DNA of 64,000 nucleotides, taken from assembly GCF_014844035.1 (NCBI RefSeq), contig NZ_CP062159.1, positions 5,022,001-5,086,000 on the forward strand, read 5' to 3'. Within the stretch, counting starts at the first letter, position 1, and the number at the start of each line of letters is the position of its first letter. Below, piece by piece: positions 15,577 to 24,056 of the stretch. The translations under genes were made by a program, and so were the position numbers. Under the pieces are notes generated by a model. That model was not told the DNA's origin. It searched no databases and saw nothing but the letters and a program-made list of their open reading frames with translations. This stretch comes from Flavobacterium sp. MDT1-60. GTDB lineage: Bacteria > Bacteroidota > Bacteroidia > Flavobacteriales > Flavobacteriaceae.

Positions 15577-16113
15577 ATGAAAACATTCAAATTAGTACCC
15601 GTTTTTTTGCTTTTGTTATTAGCCTCTTGCAGCACGGTTAGTGTTTATTCTGATTACGATAAAAACGTAGATTTTGCCCCTTATAAAACATATGCTTTTT
15701 TTAAGCCCGGAATTGATAAGGTCGAAATTTCTGATTTGGATAAAAGGAGAATTCTACACGCCATAGATACTGAATTACAAGCCAAAGGTTTTACTAAAAG
15801 CGAAAATCCTGATTTATTAGTAAATATTTTTACTAAATCGAGAGAACAAGTAAGCGTAAACCAATTTAGCGCCGGATGGGGCTACGGTTGGGGTTGGGGA
15901 TGGAATCCTTACATGATGTACGGAGGACAAACAACCGTTTCATCCTCTACAGAAGGAACTTTATTTATTGACCTGATTGATGCCAAAAAGAAAGAAATGA
16001 TCTGGCAAGGTGAAGGTGTTTCAACCTTAACGAAAAACGTCGATAAAAAAGATGCGAAAGTGGCTGAGATCGTAAACAAAGTTTTAGCGCAATATCCGCC
16101 TGTGAAAAAATAG
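15577..16113 (+). CDS. DUF4136 lipoprotein
   Basis: 178 aa with lipobox LASC (MKTFKLVPVFLLLLLASC). The mature part starts STVSVYSDYDKNVDFAPYKTYAF, the typical DUF4136 beginning, followed by DLDKRRILHAIDTELQAKGF and a Gly/Trp/Tyr-rich loop (GWGYGWGWGWNPY). GTLFIDLIDAKKKEMIWQGEG is the conserved second half. Periplasmic-facing lipoprotein of unknown role. Starts 45 nt after hutU on the same strand and may be co-transcribed with it. Confidence 0.88.
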   Translation: MKTFKLVPVFLLLLLASCSTVSVYSDYDKNVDFAPYKTYAFFKPGIDKVEISDLDKRRILHAIDTELQAKGFTKSENPDLLVNIFTKSREQVSVNQFSAGWGYGWGWGWNPYMMYGGQTTVSSSTEGTLFIDLIDAKKKEMIWQGEGVSTLTKNVDKKDAKVAEIVNKVLAQYPPVKK

Positions 16114-16160
16114 TTTTCAGTGACAGTTTTCAGTTTTTCAGAAAAAACTAAAAACAGTTA

Positions 16161-16193
16161 TTGAATTCTTCTCAAAAATAATTAATACATTTG
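16161..16193 (+). promoter_or_regulatory. Predicted promoter of the ilvA leader
   Basis: TTG (16161-16163), 22 nt, then TACATTTG (16186-16193) matches the Bacteroidota consensus TTG-N-TAnnTTTG. The leader ATG follows 18 nt downstream. Confidence 0.65.
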
Positions 16194-16211
16194 TTTTTCA
16201 AAGAACAAGAG

Positions 16212-16268
16212 ATGACAAACTTAAATAACATTATTATCGCGATTAACATTATTGTAATTGAACAATAA
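16212..16268 (+). CDS. Ile-rich leader peptide of an ilvA attenuator
   Basis: 18 codons: MTNLNNIIIAINIIVIEQ then TAA. Seven Ile, one Val and one Leu among 18 residues is far from random and fits a leader whose translation senses branched-chain aminoacyl-tRNA. It lies between a promoter (16161-16193) and an intrinsic terminator (16315-16337), with ilvA the next gene. Within and after it, CATTATTGT (16247-16255) can pair with ACAATAATG (16262-16270), and GAGGT-TTA (16272-16280) can pair with TAA-ACCTC (16311-16318), the latter destroying the terminator. This is the standard layout of translational attenuation. No strong Shine-Dalgarno is seen, as is usual in this phylum. Confidence 0.8.
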   Translation: MTNLNNIIIAINIIVIEQ

Positions 16269-16311
16269 TGCGAGGTGTTATATAAATTAAGTAATCAAAA
16301 TACAATTTATT

Positions 16312-16337
16312 AAACCTCCCAAACCGGGAGGTTTTTT
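16312..16337 (+). terminator. Attenuator terminator upstream of ilvA
   Basis: CCTCCC (16315-16320) pairs with GGGAGG (16326-16331), with flanking AAA/TTT pairs, followed by six T. No complete gene precedes it on this transcript except the Ile-rich leader. The competing antiterminator uses 16272-16280 with 16311-16318. Confidence 0.8.
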
Positions 16338-16357
16338 ATTTATAAATAATTAAAAAG

Positions 16358-16471
16358 TTGCCACGAATTTCACGAATGTTCACAAATTTTTCCCCGTCTT
16401 TGAGGAAATAAATTAGAGAAAATTTGTGCAATTGCTTCGCCTGTTCAATATCGCTCGGGTCGTGGCTAAAA
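16358..16471. repeat. gccacgaatt-ended repeat, with a nested insertion
   Basis: The left end ttgccacgaatttcacgaat and the right end cgtggctaaa form inverted termini. A second copy is at 24057-24196. Here the right end is split: after gtgcaatt comes a short unrelated block (gcttcgcctgttcaatatcg and on to ctcgggt) before cgtggcta, which suggests insertion of one small repeat into another. It forms the 5' untranslated part of the ilvA mRNA. Confidence 0.65.
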
Positions 16472-16483
16472 AAACAAAACATC

Positions 16484-17728
16484 ATGAATCTATTTAACGA
16501 AGTACTTGCTGCAAAAAAACAGCTCGAAAATGTAGTTGCCGCTACTCCGCTTACACAGAATTTAAATCTTTCAGACGAATTTAAATCGACTATTCTATTA
16601 AAAAGAGAAGATTTACAAATTGTCCGGTCGTATAAAATCAGAGGGGCTTACAACAAAATTTCTTCGTTAAATGAAACTGAAAAAGCCGTCGGAATTGTAT
16701 GTGCGAGCGCTGGGAATCATGCGCAAGGAGTTGCTTATTCCTGTCATCTTCTGCAAATAAAGGGCAAGATTTATATGCCAAAAACGACTCCAAAACAAAA
16801 AGTAAAACAGGTGCAATTGTTCGGAAAATCGTTTGTAGAAATTATTCTGACCGGAGATACTTTTGATGATGCTTATGCTTCAGCAATGGCAGATGCCATC
16901 AAAAATCATAAAATATTTATTCATCCTTTTGACGATGAAAAAGTGATTGCGGGACAAGGAACTGTTGGATTAGAAATACTTGAAGGTTACAAAGAACCTA
17001 TTGATTATGTTTTTGTTCCGATTGGCGGGGGCGGGCTGGCTTCCGGTTTATCTGAAGTTTTTAAACATTTGAGTCCGAATACAAAAATCATCGGCGTTGA
17101 GCCAAAAGGCGCTCCTTCCATGAAAACTTCGATTGCTGCAAACAAAAATACAGCCTTAAAGACCATTGATAAATTTGTTGACGGTGCAGCTGTAAAACAA
17201 GTTGGCGATATGACTTTTGAAATTTGCAAAGATAATTTAGAAGATATAATTCTAGTTCCCGAAGGAAAAGTCTGCACTACCATTTTACGTTTGTATAATG
17301 AAGAAGCAATGGTTGTCGAACCTGCCGGAGCTTTGACTATTGCTGCTTTGGATTTTTATAAGGATAAAATTAAAGGTAAAACCGTTGTTTGTGTGGTCAG
17401 CGGAAGCAATAATGATATCGAACGAACTGCCGAAATAAAAGAACGCTCTTTACTGTATGAAGGTTTGATGCACTATTTTATGATTCAATTTCCGCAGCGT
17501 CCCGGAGCTTTAAAAGAATTTGTAAATAATATTTTAGGCCCCGATGATGATATCACTTATTTTCAATTTCACAAAAAAAACAATCGCGAAGTAGGCTCTG
17601 TAGTGGTTGGTTTGGAATTGAAAAATAAAAAAGACATTATGAATATCAAATTGAATATGACTAAAAATGGTTTTGAATTTCAATATCTTAATGACAATCA
17701 GGATTTATTTACGCAATTAATTGGATAA
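16484..17728 (+). CDS. ilvA: Threonine dehydratase (biosynthetic type)
   Basis: Deaminates threonine to 2-oxobutanoate, the first step of isoleucine synthesis. The start MNLFNEVLAAKKQ gives 414 aa; an in-frame Met 60 nt upstream lies in a repeat and is rejected. The PLP Lys is in RSYKIRGAYNKIS, followed by ASAGNHAQGVAYS and the phosphate loop PIGGGGLASGL. The last 90 residues form one ACT-like regulatory domain (MIQFPQRPGALKEFVNNILG), as in the single-domain Bacillus-type IlvA, so feedback by isoleucine is plausible. The Ile-rich leader and attenuator upstream suggest transcriptional control by isoleucyl-tRNA charging. Not adjacent to ilvDBNC here. Confidence 0.95.
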   Translation: MNLFNEVLAAKKQLENVVAATPLTQNLNLSDEFKSTILLKREDLQIVRSYKIRGAYNKISSLNETEKAVGIVCASAGNHAQGVAYSCHLLQIKGKIYMPKTTPKQKVKQVQLFGKSFVEIILTGDTFDDAYASAMADAIKNHKIFIHPFDDEKVIAGQGTVGLEILEGYKEPIDYVFVPIGGGGLASGLSEVFKHLSPNTKIIGVEPKGAPSMKTSIAANKNTALKTIDKFVDGAAVKQVGDMTFEICKDNLEDIILVPEGKVCTTILRLYNEEAMVVEPAGALTIAALDFYKDKIKGKTVVCVVSGSNNDIERTAEIKERSLLYEGLMHYFMIQFPQRPGALKEFVNNILGPDDDITYFQFHKKNNREVGSVVVGLELKNKKDIMNIKLNMTKNGFEFQYLNDNQDLFTQLIG

Positions 17729-17736
17729 ACAATAAA

Positions 17737-17767
17737 AAGGCTGTCTAAAAATCTTAGACAGCCTTTT
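17737..17767 (+). terminator. Terminator of ilvA
   Basis: AAGGCTGTCTAA pairs with TTAGACAGCC(TT), followed by T residues. It starts 8 nt after the ilvA stop codon. Confidence 0.88.
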
Positions 17768-17809
17768 CAAATCAAATATAAAATTACTAATTGAATCCTA
17801 AATTTGTAA

Positions 17810-19960
17810 TTATTGCTTCAACACTTTTTTAGAATAAGATCCTTTATTGTCATTTACTCTTACAACATAAACGCCTTTTGGTAATCTTGAAATTTCAATT
17901 TCAGATTGACTTCCTTTTACAAAACTCACCGTTTTCTTTAAAACACTTTGTCCTGCGATTGAGAAAAGCTCTACTTCTCCATTTCCTTCATGATTAGTAT
18001 CGATTTTTAAATAATCGTTAGTTGAATTAATGAAAATTGCCATATCATTCGGGCTTTCATTTTCTGTTATCGTCAAAGCTTTTTTGGCTGTAGATTCAAC
18101 CTGCACCAATTGCCATTGCTGATTCAAACCTCCTGTATAACTCCACACCTGAATATTTGCACCATTTGCAGTCGAAACATTTTCAACGTCTAATGATTTT
18201 CCACTATTTACGTTGATAATTTTATAATAACCTCCTCCAAGACTTGTAACAGTCCATTTAAATTCGTTAGAGGCTGAAAAAGTTTTTTGCTGTACTTTTA
18301 ATCCGTCTGCGGTGCTGTTGCTTTCTGGGGCAAGATACATTCCTGTCGATTTTACAATGATGTAGTAATTACCACTTCCATCAGAAACAAACTTCCAGCG
18401 TTGGTTATTTCCTCCTCCATTTGTAATATCATATTGCTGAATGCGACTTCCGCTTGTAGTCGCGTTATCCGCTACATCCAAACCTTTATTACTGTTTCTG
18501 GAAATAATATTATAATATCCGGGAAGAGCTGTAACTGGTGGCGTTCCAGCACCCCAATTAAAAGTAACTGCCGATGAAGCCGGAACCGAATAATTAAATG
18601 CCGATGATCCTGAAACAACTTTGATTGTATTCGCTGATCCTCCGGAATTGTACACGACAAGTGCTATCGAGCCATCTGGGTTTTTAAATCCAGCAGAAAA
18701 AATAGTACCACTAGTACTTGAAGAAGAAATTCTTAAAGCTCCCGGTTTTACAAATTTCGAGATTTGGCCAATAATATAATAGGCTACGTTTTTAGTATAA
18801 CTTGTACTATTGTTAACTGTAATTGCACCTAAGCAGGTATTACATCCGCCAGGAGTACGTGGTCCTAAACCTGAATTATTTGCTGCATTCCATTCCAGAA
18901 CCGTTTTAGACCAGTTATTTGTACTGCCAATAACAACATTTTGCATGTGCCAGCCAAAATCTCCACTGAAACTTCCTCCGGATCCGGTATATTGTTCGGT
19001 AAAATAAACGTTTTTATTCGTTGCATTTCGTACTGTTGACATAGCCGAAATATTTCCTAAATACAAATGAAATGCTGCACCATCAACATAGCTGCTGTTA
19101 TTCAAAACATCAATTGGATAAGCTGTATTATCACAATTATGGTCAAAAGCGATAATTTTAATTCCACCATATCCGGCTGCTGCCATTTGCGGACCAAGCT
19201 GGTTATTAATAAAGTTTTTTTGTTCTGTTGAATTCATCAACATACTTGGTTCGTTATTTGGGTTTTCCGGTTCGTTTTGAGGTGTAATTCCCCAAATAGA
19301 AATTCCTTGTGCCGCCATCGCATCAAAATACTTCACAAAATATTTAGCGTAAGCTGCGTAATATTGCGTTTGCAAACTTCCACCAACCCACGAATTATTA
19401 GTTTTCATCCAACGTGGAGCTGACCATGGAGTCGCTAGTATTTTAATATTGGGATTTATAAGCTTTATCTTTTTGATAATCGGAACTAAATACGTCAAAT
19501 CCGGTCCGTTAAGGCTAAAATTATTCATATTTGTATCTCCCGAAGTTTCATTGTAACTATAAGAAGAACTGCTTAAATCTGAAGCTCCAATACTAATTCG
19601 AACGACACTTGCGTTCAAGCCTGTCGTAGGATTATACAAATCATTTAATAGTTGGTTTTGCTGCGTTGCAGCCATACCGCTGATTACTTCACAACTTCCT
19701 TCGGTTAATGTATAACCAAATCCATCCATAGTTTGGTAAGTCGTGCCTGCATTAACGGTAACAGTAGAAGGATTTGTTCCTGAATTGGCTGCAAAACTGA
19801 CAGTCGATTGCTGCTGCAGTAATTTGGTTTGATCACCACTGGTTATCCATGGGGTTACAGTTTGTGCTTTTACCGTTGTAATAAACAGCAACATTATAAG
19901 GACTTGTGTCATTATAATTAAATTGGTCTTTTTTGTGTTTTTTTGGGTAGTTTTGTGCAT
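17810..19960 (-). CDS. Secreted GH30 glycosidase with ricin-type lectin and T9SS sorting domain
   Basis: 716 aa. The signal peptide ends near TVKAQ (residue 33); the long start supplies the Lys-rich n-region. Residues about 60-470 are a GH30-type (glucosylceramidase-like) barrel and beta domain with TMDGFGYTLTEGS, ATPWSAPRWMK, acid/base Glu230 (ITPQNEPEN) and nucleophile Glu322 (VYFTEQYTG). Residues about 480-625 form a ricin-type beta-trefoil (two QxW-like ends, NQRWKF and NQQWQL) for glycan binding. The last ~75 residues (GEVELFSIAGQSVLKK...LPKGVYVVRV...KKVLKQ) are a type A T9SS sorting domain. It should be exported through T9SS and may act on beta-glucan or glucosyl-type substrates; the exact substrate is not determinable here. 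Confidence 0.92.
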   Translation of the reverse strand: MHKTTQKNTKKTNLIIMTQVLIMLLFITTVKAQTVTPWITSGDQTKLLQQQSTVSFAANSGTNPSTVTVNAGTTYQTMDGFGYTLTEGSCEVISGMAATQQNQLLNDLYNPTTGLNASVVRISIGASDLSSSSYSYNETSGDTNMNNFSLNGPDLTYLVPIIKKIKLINPNIKILATPWSAPRWMKTNNSWVGGSLQTQYYAAYAKYFVKYFDAMAAQGISIWGITPQNEPENPNNEPSMLMNSTEQKNFINNQLGPQMAAAGYGGIKIIAFDHNCDNTAYPIDVLNNSSYVDGAAFHLYLGNISAMSTVRNATNKNVYFTEQYTGSGGSFSGDFGWHMQNVVIGSTNNWSKTVLEWNAANNSGLGPRTPGGCNTCLGAITVNNSTSYTKNVAYYIIGQISKFVKPGALRISSSSTSGTIFSAGFKNPDGSIALVVYNSGGSANTIKVVSGSSAFNYSVPASSAVTFNWGAGTPPVTALPGYYNIISRNSNKGLDVADNATTSGSRIQQYDITNGGGNNQRWKFVSDGSGNYYIIVKSTGMYLAPESNSTADGLKVQQKTFSASNEFKWTVTSLGGGYYKIINVNSGKSLDVENVSTANGANIQVWSYTGGLNQQWQLVQVESTAKKALTITENESPNDMAIFINSTNDYLKIDTNHEGNGEVELFSIAGQSVLKKTVSFVKGSQSEIEISRLPKGVYVVRVNDNKGSYSKKVLKQ

Positions 19961-20354
19961 AGTTTTCGGTTTTTTAAAAATTAAATTTTTCTTGTTTTTT
20001 AAGATTAATTTTATTAATACGGAACAATATTATGTTAAATTTTATTAATTTATTAAAATCAAAGCTTTACAAATACACATCAAACTAAAAAAACTACCTA
20101 ACAAAAACTTATCTGGTAATTTTTCAATAAATTGATTTTCAATTAATTACAAAACAAAAAAAGCACAAAAATCCTACTTTTAAATTTTAACATTCCTAAT
20201 TCTTTAAAAACCAACAAATTAACCATCGCATTCTCCTGAATACAGATCTCATTTGGTTATTTGCATAGTATAAATTATCCTTAAAATGACAAATATCATC
20301 ATAGGCGATAAAGTTTAATCGTATTTTTGCAATTCACTTTTTTATATAGAAAAC
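19961..20354. other. AT-rich divergent intergenic region
   Basis: 394 nt between the GH30 gene and the truncated haemoglobin gene. No ORF of note. The only signal I see is TATTTTTG at 20322-20329, a -7 box for the downstream globin gene, without a clear TTG partner. The rest is A/T-rich sequence with no long hairpin. Confidence 0.5.
20322..20329 (+). promoter_or_regulatory. Predicted -7 box for truncated haemoglobin gene
   Basis: TATTTTTG matches TAnnTTTG, 25 nt before the start codon at 20355. No good TTG at the -33 position. Confidence 0.45.
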
Positions 20355-20741
20355 ATGGCTACTCTTAAAGATATTTCAAATATAGAAGACATAAAATTAA
20401 TGGTTGACACATTTTATGATAAGGTTAGAAAGGATGATCTTCTTGGTCCAATTTTTAATGATAAACTACAGGATCGTTGGCCTATGCATTTACAAAAAAT
20501 GTATGGCTTTTGGCAAACTATTTTATTTGATGTTCGTGCTTATTCCGGAACTCCTTTTCCACCGCACAAACAATTACCGGTAGATAAAACTCATTTTGAC
20601 CGTTGGGTTCAACTTTTTAATTCTTCAATCGATGGACTTTTTGCAGGAACAATTACGGAAGAAGCAAAAATGAGAGCCGAAAATATGGCTTATATGTTCA
20701 ACCATAAAATTGATTATTTCAGGAATTTAGAGAATCAATAA
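20355..20741 (+). CDS. Group III truncated haemoglobin
   Basis: 128 aa, cytosolic, haem-binding 2-on-2 globin. DIKLMVDTFYDKVRKDDLLGPIF is helix A/B with the TrHb3 pattern. The proximal His lies in helix F, with THFDRWVQLFNSSIDGLF as the conserved block, and FWQTILFDVRAYSG is upstream. Usual roles proposed for this class are oxygen, NO or peroxide chemistry; the specific function is unknown. The next gene (20803) is on the same strand 61 nt downstream. Confidence 0.9.
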   Translation: MATLKDISNIEDIKLMVDTFYDKVRKDDLLGPIFNDKLQDRWPMHLQKMYGFWQTILFDVRAYSGTPFPPHKQLPVDKTHFDRWVQLFNSSIDGLFAGTITEEAKMRAENMAYMFNHKIDYFRNLENQ

Positions 20742-20802
20742 AAATTAATTCAAATGACATTTCTAAATAACTAAATTTGAAAAAAAATAATTTTAATAAA
20801 AT

Positions 20803-21243
20803 ATGAAAAAAGCATTACTCTCTATTCTATTTTGTCTCTTTATCATTATTTCTTCCAATGCCCAAGCCTCAAAAAGCAATTTATACAAAGGCACAATTGA
20901 TGGAAAAATAGCTGTTACTTTTTTTATTAAGACAGAAGAAAACCCTTGTACAGCCGATTTACTATATACATCCATGTATCGCTACGACAAATCAGGTGGC
21001 TGGATTCAATTGGACATTACTCAAAATACTAAAAATGAAAACCAATTTGTCTTAGTAGAGCATGGCTTTTCAGGAGTTATGATTTTGAAAAAGGACGAAA
21101 CTTCTTTTAGCGGTTTATGGATCAGTCCTGACAGCAAAAAACAATTGAAAGTGGAGCTGAAAGAAGCTAAAATGACTAAAAAAGAAACAGAATCTTACGA
21201 AGCTAAAATGGAAAAAGTCAATTATGAAAATAACGATTGTTAA
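20803..21243 (+). CDS. Secreted protein of unknown function
   Basis: 146 aa with a signal peptide (MKKALLSILFCLFIIISSNAQA). The mature protein reads as a small beta-sheet domain: SNLYKGTIDGKIAVTFFIK, FVLVEHGFSGVMIL and SFSGLWISPDSKKQLKVEL. It ends in a Lys/Glu-rich helix. I recognise no catalytic motif or named family. It follows the globin gene on the same strand and may be co-transcribed, though no functional link is evident. Confidence 0.65.
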   Translation: MKKALLSILFCLFIIISSNAQASKSNLYKGTIDGKIAVTFFIKTEENPCTADLLYTSMYRYDKSGGWIQLDITQNTKNENQFVLVEHGFSGVMILKKDETSFSGLWISPDSKKQLKVELKEAKMTKKETESYEAKMEKVNYENNDC

Positions 21244-21388
21244 TCTCGTTTTTCTTCTTAAAGCATAACAAAGCAATCTCACGAAAAATGCAATAAAAAA
21301 CACTTTCGAACAAAAAAATTGTGATGAACAGCAAAAATTAGCGCCTTAAATTCGTAATTTTACATTCTTAATCTACAACGTTTTCGAA

Positions 21389-23146
21389 ATGAATGCATCT
21401 ATAGAAACAAACCCGTTATTAGAGCGCTTGCCTAAACATTTAAAGCAATTTATTAAACCTCAGGATTATAGCGATTATACGCCAATTAATCAGGCGGTTT
21501 GGCGTTATGTGATGCGCAAAAACGTAGATTATTTATCAAAAGTTGCCCATCACTCTTATTTGGATGGCTTGAAAAAAACCGGAATCGAAATCGATTCTAT
21601 TCCGAGTATGTATGGAATGAATAGAATCCTGACTGAAATTGGCTGGGCTGCCGTTGCGGTAGATGGTTTTATTCCGCCAAATGCTTTTATGGAATTTCAG
21701 GCTTATAACGTTTTGGTTATTGCTTCAGACATCAGACAATTAGAACATCTTGAATATACACCAGCACCAGACATTATTCACGAAGGTGCCGGCCACGCTC
21801 CTATTATTGCGAATCCAGAATATGCTGAATATTTGAGACGCTTTGGAGAAATTGGCTGTAAGGCGATTTCATCTCACAAGGATTATCAGATGTATGAAGC
21901 AATTCGTTTGCTTTCGATTTTGAAAGAAGCCGAAGATACGCCTCAGGAAAAAATCGACGAAGCAGAAAAAGCCGTTGCCGATTTGCAAAACAATATGGGC
22001 GAATTATCCGAAATGGCTCAAATTCGTAACTTACATTGGTGGACAGTAGAATACGGTTTAATTGGAACTGTTGAAGATCCAAAAATTTATGGCGCCGGAT
22101 TACTTTCTTCCATTGGAGAGAGTGCCTGGTGTATGACAGATAACGTAAAGAAAATCCCTTACGATATTTCGGCGGCAAATCAGAATTTTGATATTACACA
22201 GTTGCAGCCGCAACTGTATGTAACGCCTACTTTCTCTTATTTAAGTTTGATTTTAGAAGAGTTTGCGAATAAAATGGCATTGAGAACCGGAGGTCTTTCC
22301 GGAATTCAGAAACTGATTCATTCTAATGCTTTAGGAACTATTGAATTGAGTACCGGTTTACAAATTTCAGGCGTTTTTACCAATGTTTTGGAAGACGAAG
22401 GGAAACCAGTTTACATTCAAACCACAGGAAAAACAGCTTTATCATATCGTGAAAAAGAATTAGTAGGCCACGGAACTTTGACGCATCCACACGGATTTGG
22501 AAGTCCGATTGGAAAATTAAAAGGTTTCAATTTAGCGATTGAAGATATGAGTCCAAAGGATTTACAGGCTTATAGTATTGTTGAAAACGAAACCGTAAAA
22601 TTAGAATTTGAAGGCAATATTATTGTTGAAGGAGAAATCATTACAGGTTCCAGAAACTTACACGGAGAAATCATTTTAATCAGTTTTAGAAATTGTACTG
22701 TTACTCATGGCGAAACAATTTTATTCCAGCTTGATTGGGGAAATTACGATATGGCAATTGGTAAAAAAGTAGTTTCTGCTTTTTCCGGCCCTGCCGATGT
22801 GAATAGCTTTGATTTGATCAATATTGTTCCGACTACTCAAACTATAAAAGCAAAACATACAGACGAACGCGATGATTTAGAAGTTCTTTATCAAACTGTT
22901 CGTTCCATAAGAGAAAATAAAGATTCTAAATCGGAACTCAAAGCTGTTTTTGAAAAACTGAAAAATAATCATCCGAACGACTGGTTGCTTTCTGTTGAAA
23001 TCGCAGAACTTTTGAAAGATTCTGATGAAAAACAACTTTTACAAGAAGTATTGGTTTATTTGGATCAATTGAAAGAAAAACGTCCTGAAATAGCGCATTT
23101 AATTTCCGGCGGATTGGATTTGATTTTCGATAAGGAAGCAGTATAA
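21389..23146 (+). CDS. Aromatic amino acid hydroxylase (phenylalanine 4-monooxygenase-like)
   Basis: 585 aa. Pterin- and Fe(II)-dependent hydroxylase fold at about residues 20-340. The iron His pair is in DIIHEGAGHAPII and the Glu ligand in YGAGLLSSIGESAW, the same order as H285/H290/E330 of mammalian phenylalanine hydroxylase. No N-terminal ACT domain. Residues about 340-585 form a C-terminal extension that I recall as usual for the long Bacteroidota form. Likely substrate phenylalanine (to tyrosine), but tyrosine or tryptophan cannot be excluded by eye. Its own transcription unit: a 145-nt upstream gap and repeats downstream. Confidence 0.9.
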   Translation: MNASIETNPLLERLPKHLKQFIKPQDYSDYTPINQAVWRYVMRKNVDYLSKVAHHSYLDGLKKTGIEIDSIPSMYGMNRILTEIGWAAVAVDGFIPPNAFMEFQAYNVLVIASDIRQLEHLEYTPAPDIIHEGAGHAPIIANPEYAEYLRRFGEIGCKAISSHKDYQMYEAIRLLSILKEAEDTPQEKIDEAEKAVADLQNNMGELSEMAQIRNLHWWTVEYGLIGTVEDPKIYGAGLLSSIGESAWCMTDNVKKIPYDISAANQNFDITQLQPQLYVTPTFSYLSLILEEFANKMALRTGGLSGIQKLIHSNALGTIELSTGLQISGVFTNVLEDEGKPVYIQTTGKTALSYREKELVGHGTLTHPHGFGSPIGKLKGFNLAIEDMSPKDLQAYSIVENETVKLEFEGNIIVEGEIITGSRNLHGEIILISFRNCTVTHGETILFQLDWGNYDMAIGKKVVSAFSGPADVNSFDLINIVPTTQTIKAKHTDERDDLEVLYQTVRSIRENKDSKSELKAVFEKLKNNHPNDWLLSVEIAELLKDSDEKQLLQEVLVYLDQLKEKRPEIAHLISGGLDLIFDKEAV

Positions 23147-23154
23147 CGATTTGC

Positions 23155-23185
23155 CACGAAGACACGAAGACACGAAGACACAAAG
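23155..23185. repeat. Short tandem repeat, 8-nt unit CACGAAGA
   Basis: Three exact copies of CACGAAGA and a fourth degenerate copy (CACAAAG), followed by a T run. Related in wording to the cgcaaagacgcagag arms around the GxxExxY gene at 35678-36249. Confidence 0.75.
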
Positions 23186-23217
23186 TTTTTTTTAAAAGCA
23201 GTAATTAAGCGTACTGT

Positions 23218-23322
23218 TTTGTCATTTCGAGGAACGAGAAATCCCCGCAAGTAACTCCGCAAAGAGGATCCAAATCTTTGTCGAGCTTCTCGCGGGGATT
23301 TCTCGTTCCTCGAAATGACAAA
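23218..23322. repeat. Perfect 31-nt inverted repeat with GAGGAACGA core
   Basis: Arms 23218-23248 and 23292-23322 are exact reverse complements, with a 43-nt centre. They share the gtcatt-cgaggaacga core with the element at 1368-1473, so the two belong to one family. It lies between convergent genes. Confidence 0.88.
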
Positions 23323-23372
23323 ATTGGGTAAAACCTTTGGGCCTTTGTTGCTATGCACCTTTGAACCTCTCT

Positions 23373-24002
23373 TTACAATTTTAAATCCTCATTAAATTCT
23401 TTTTCAGACTCTATTGTTTTGCCGTTGTATTGCAGTTTCCAGCCCATTGAATTCGTCAAAATCAAAATCTTAGATAATTCACTTATCAATCGGTTTTGAG
23501 CGTTTGTTTTCAGGGATGAGTTTTCAATTTTCTTCGCCAGATTTGCTTTAACCGATTTGTTGATTTTATTGTAATCATCTCCCGTAAACGGATTCAACTG
23601 ACTTTGCTCAACATCATAAAACTTAATATCCGGGTTGATTGTTATTTCTTCTTTCGGGATATTTAAAATCGTAATGGTTTTGTTTTTTTCGTCGATGTCG
23701 TATTTCATTTTATGCAAATCGTAGGCAACCGTAACATTTGCATTGACGACAACTAATGCTTTCTTCTCAAAAGAAACCATATCCAGAAAATATTTTTGCT
23801 GATTTTTATACGTGATCACTTCTGAAAAATGTCCTTCGGTGACAACCAGTTTACCCACATTCAGAATTTGCTGTTGAATTAAATTGGTATTGTATTCAAT
23901 ATCCTTATCATCATCTTTTTTAAATTGGCAGAATTTGAAAGCCAAAATTATTAAGAAAACGACTGAACCTAAAACTAAAATTCTTTTGAGTGTATTTTGC
24001 AT
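23373..24002 (-). CDS. DUF4230 family membrane-anchored protein
   Basis: 209 aa. One N-terminal membrane anchor (LKRILVLGSVVFLIILAFKF) is followed by a periplasmic or extracytoplasmic domain. QQILNVGKLVVTEGHFSEVI, VNANVTVAYDLHKMKYDID and ITILNIPKEEITINPDIKFYD are the DUF4230 hallmarks. The function is unknown. The family is widespread in Bacteroidota and Firmicutes. Separated from tamL upstream by a gccacgaatt-type repeat, so probably transcribed on its own. Confidence 0.88.
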   Translation of the reverse strand: MQNTLKRILVLGSVVFLIILAFKFCQFKKDDDKDIEYNTNLIQQQILNVGKLVVTEGHFSEVITYKNQQKYFLDMVSFEKKALVVVNANVTVAYDLHKMKYDIDEKNKTITILNIPKEEITINPDIKFYDVEQSQLNPFTGDDYNKINKSVKANLAKKIENSSLKTNAQNRLISELSKILILTNSMGWKLQYNGKTIESEKEFNEDLKL

Positions 24003-24056
24003 TACTTTATTTTATTAGACCAATTTACTTCTTTTTTTCAAAAGGTTTATTAAAAG

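Noticed and set aside
23155..23185. Possible CRISPR-like array
   Set aside because: The repeat unit is only 8 nt, directly tandem, with no spacers and no cas genes nearby.
23065..23358. Minus-strand 97-codon ORF over the region after the hydroxylase gene
   Set aside because: It translates the 31-nt inverted repeat (VISRNEKSP and FLVPRNDK from the two arms) and the tandem repeat; no gene-like features.
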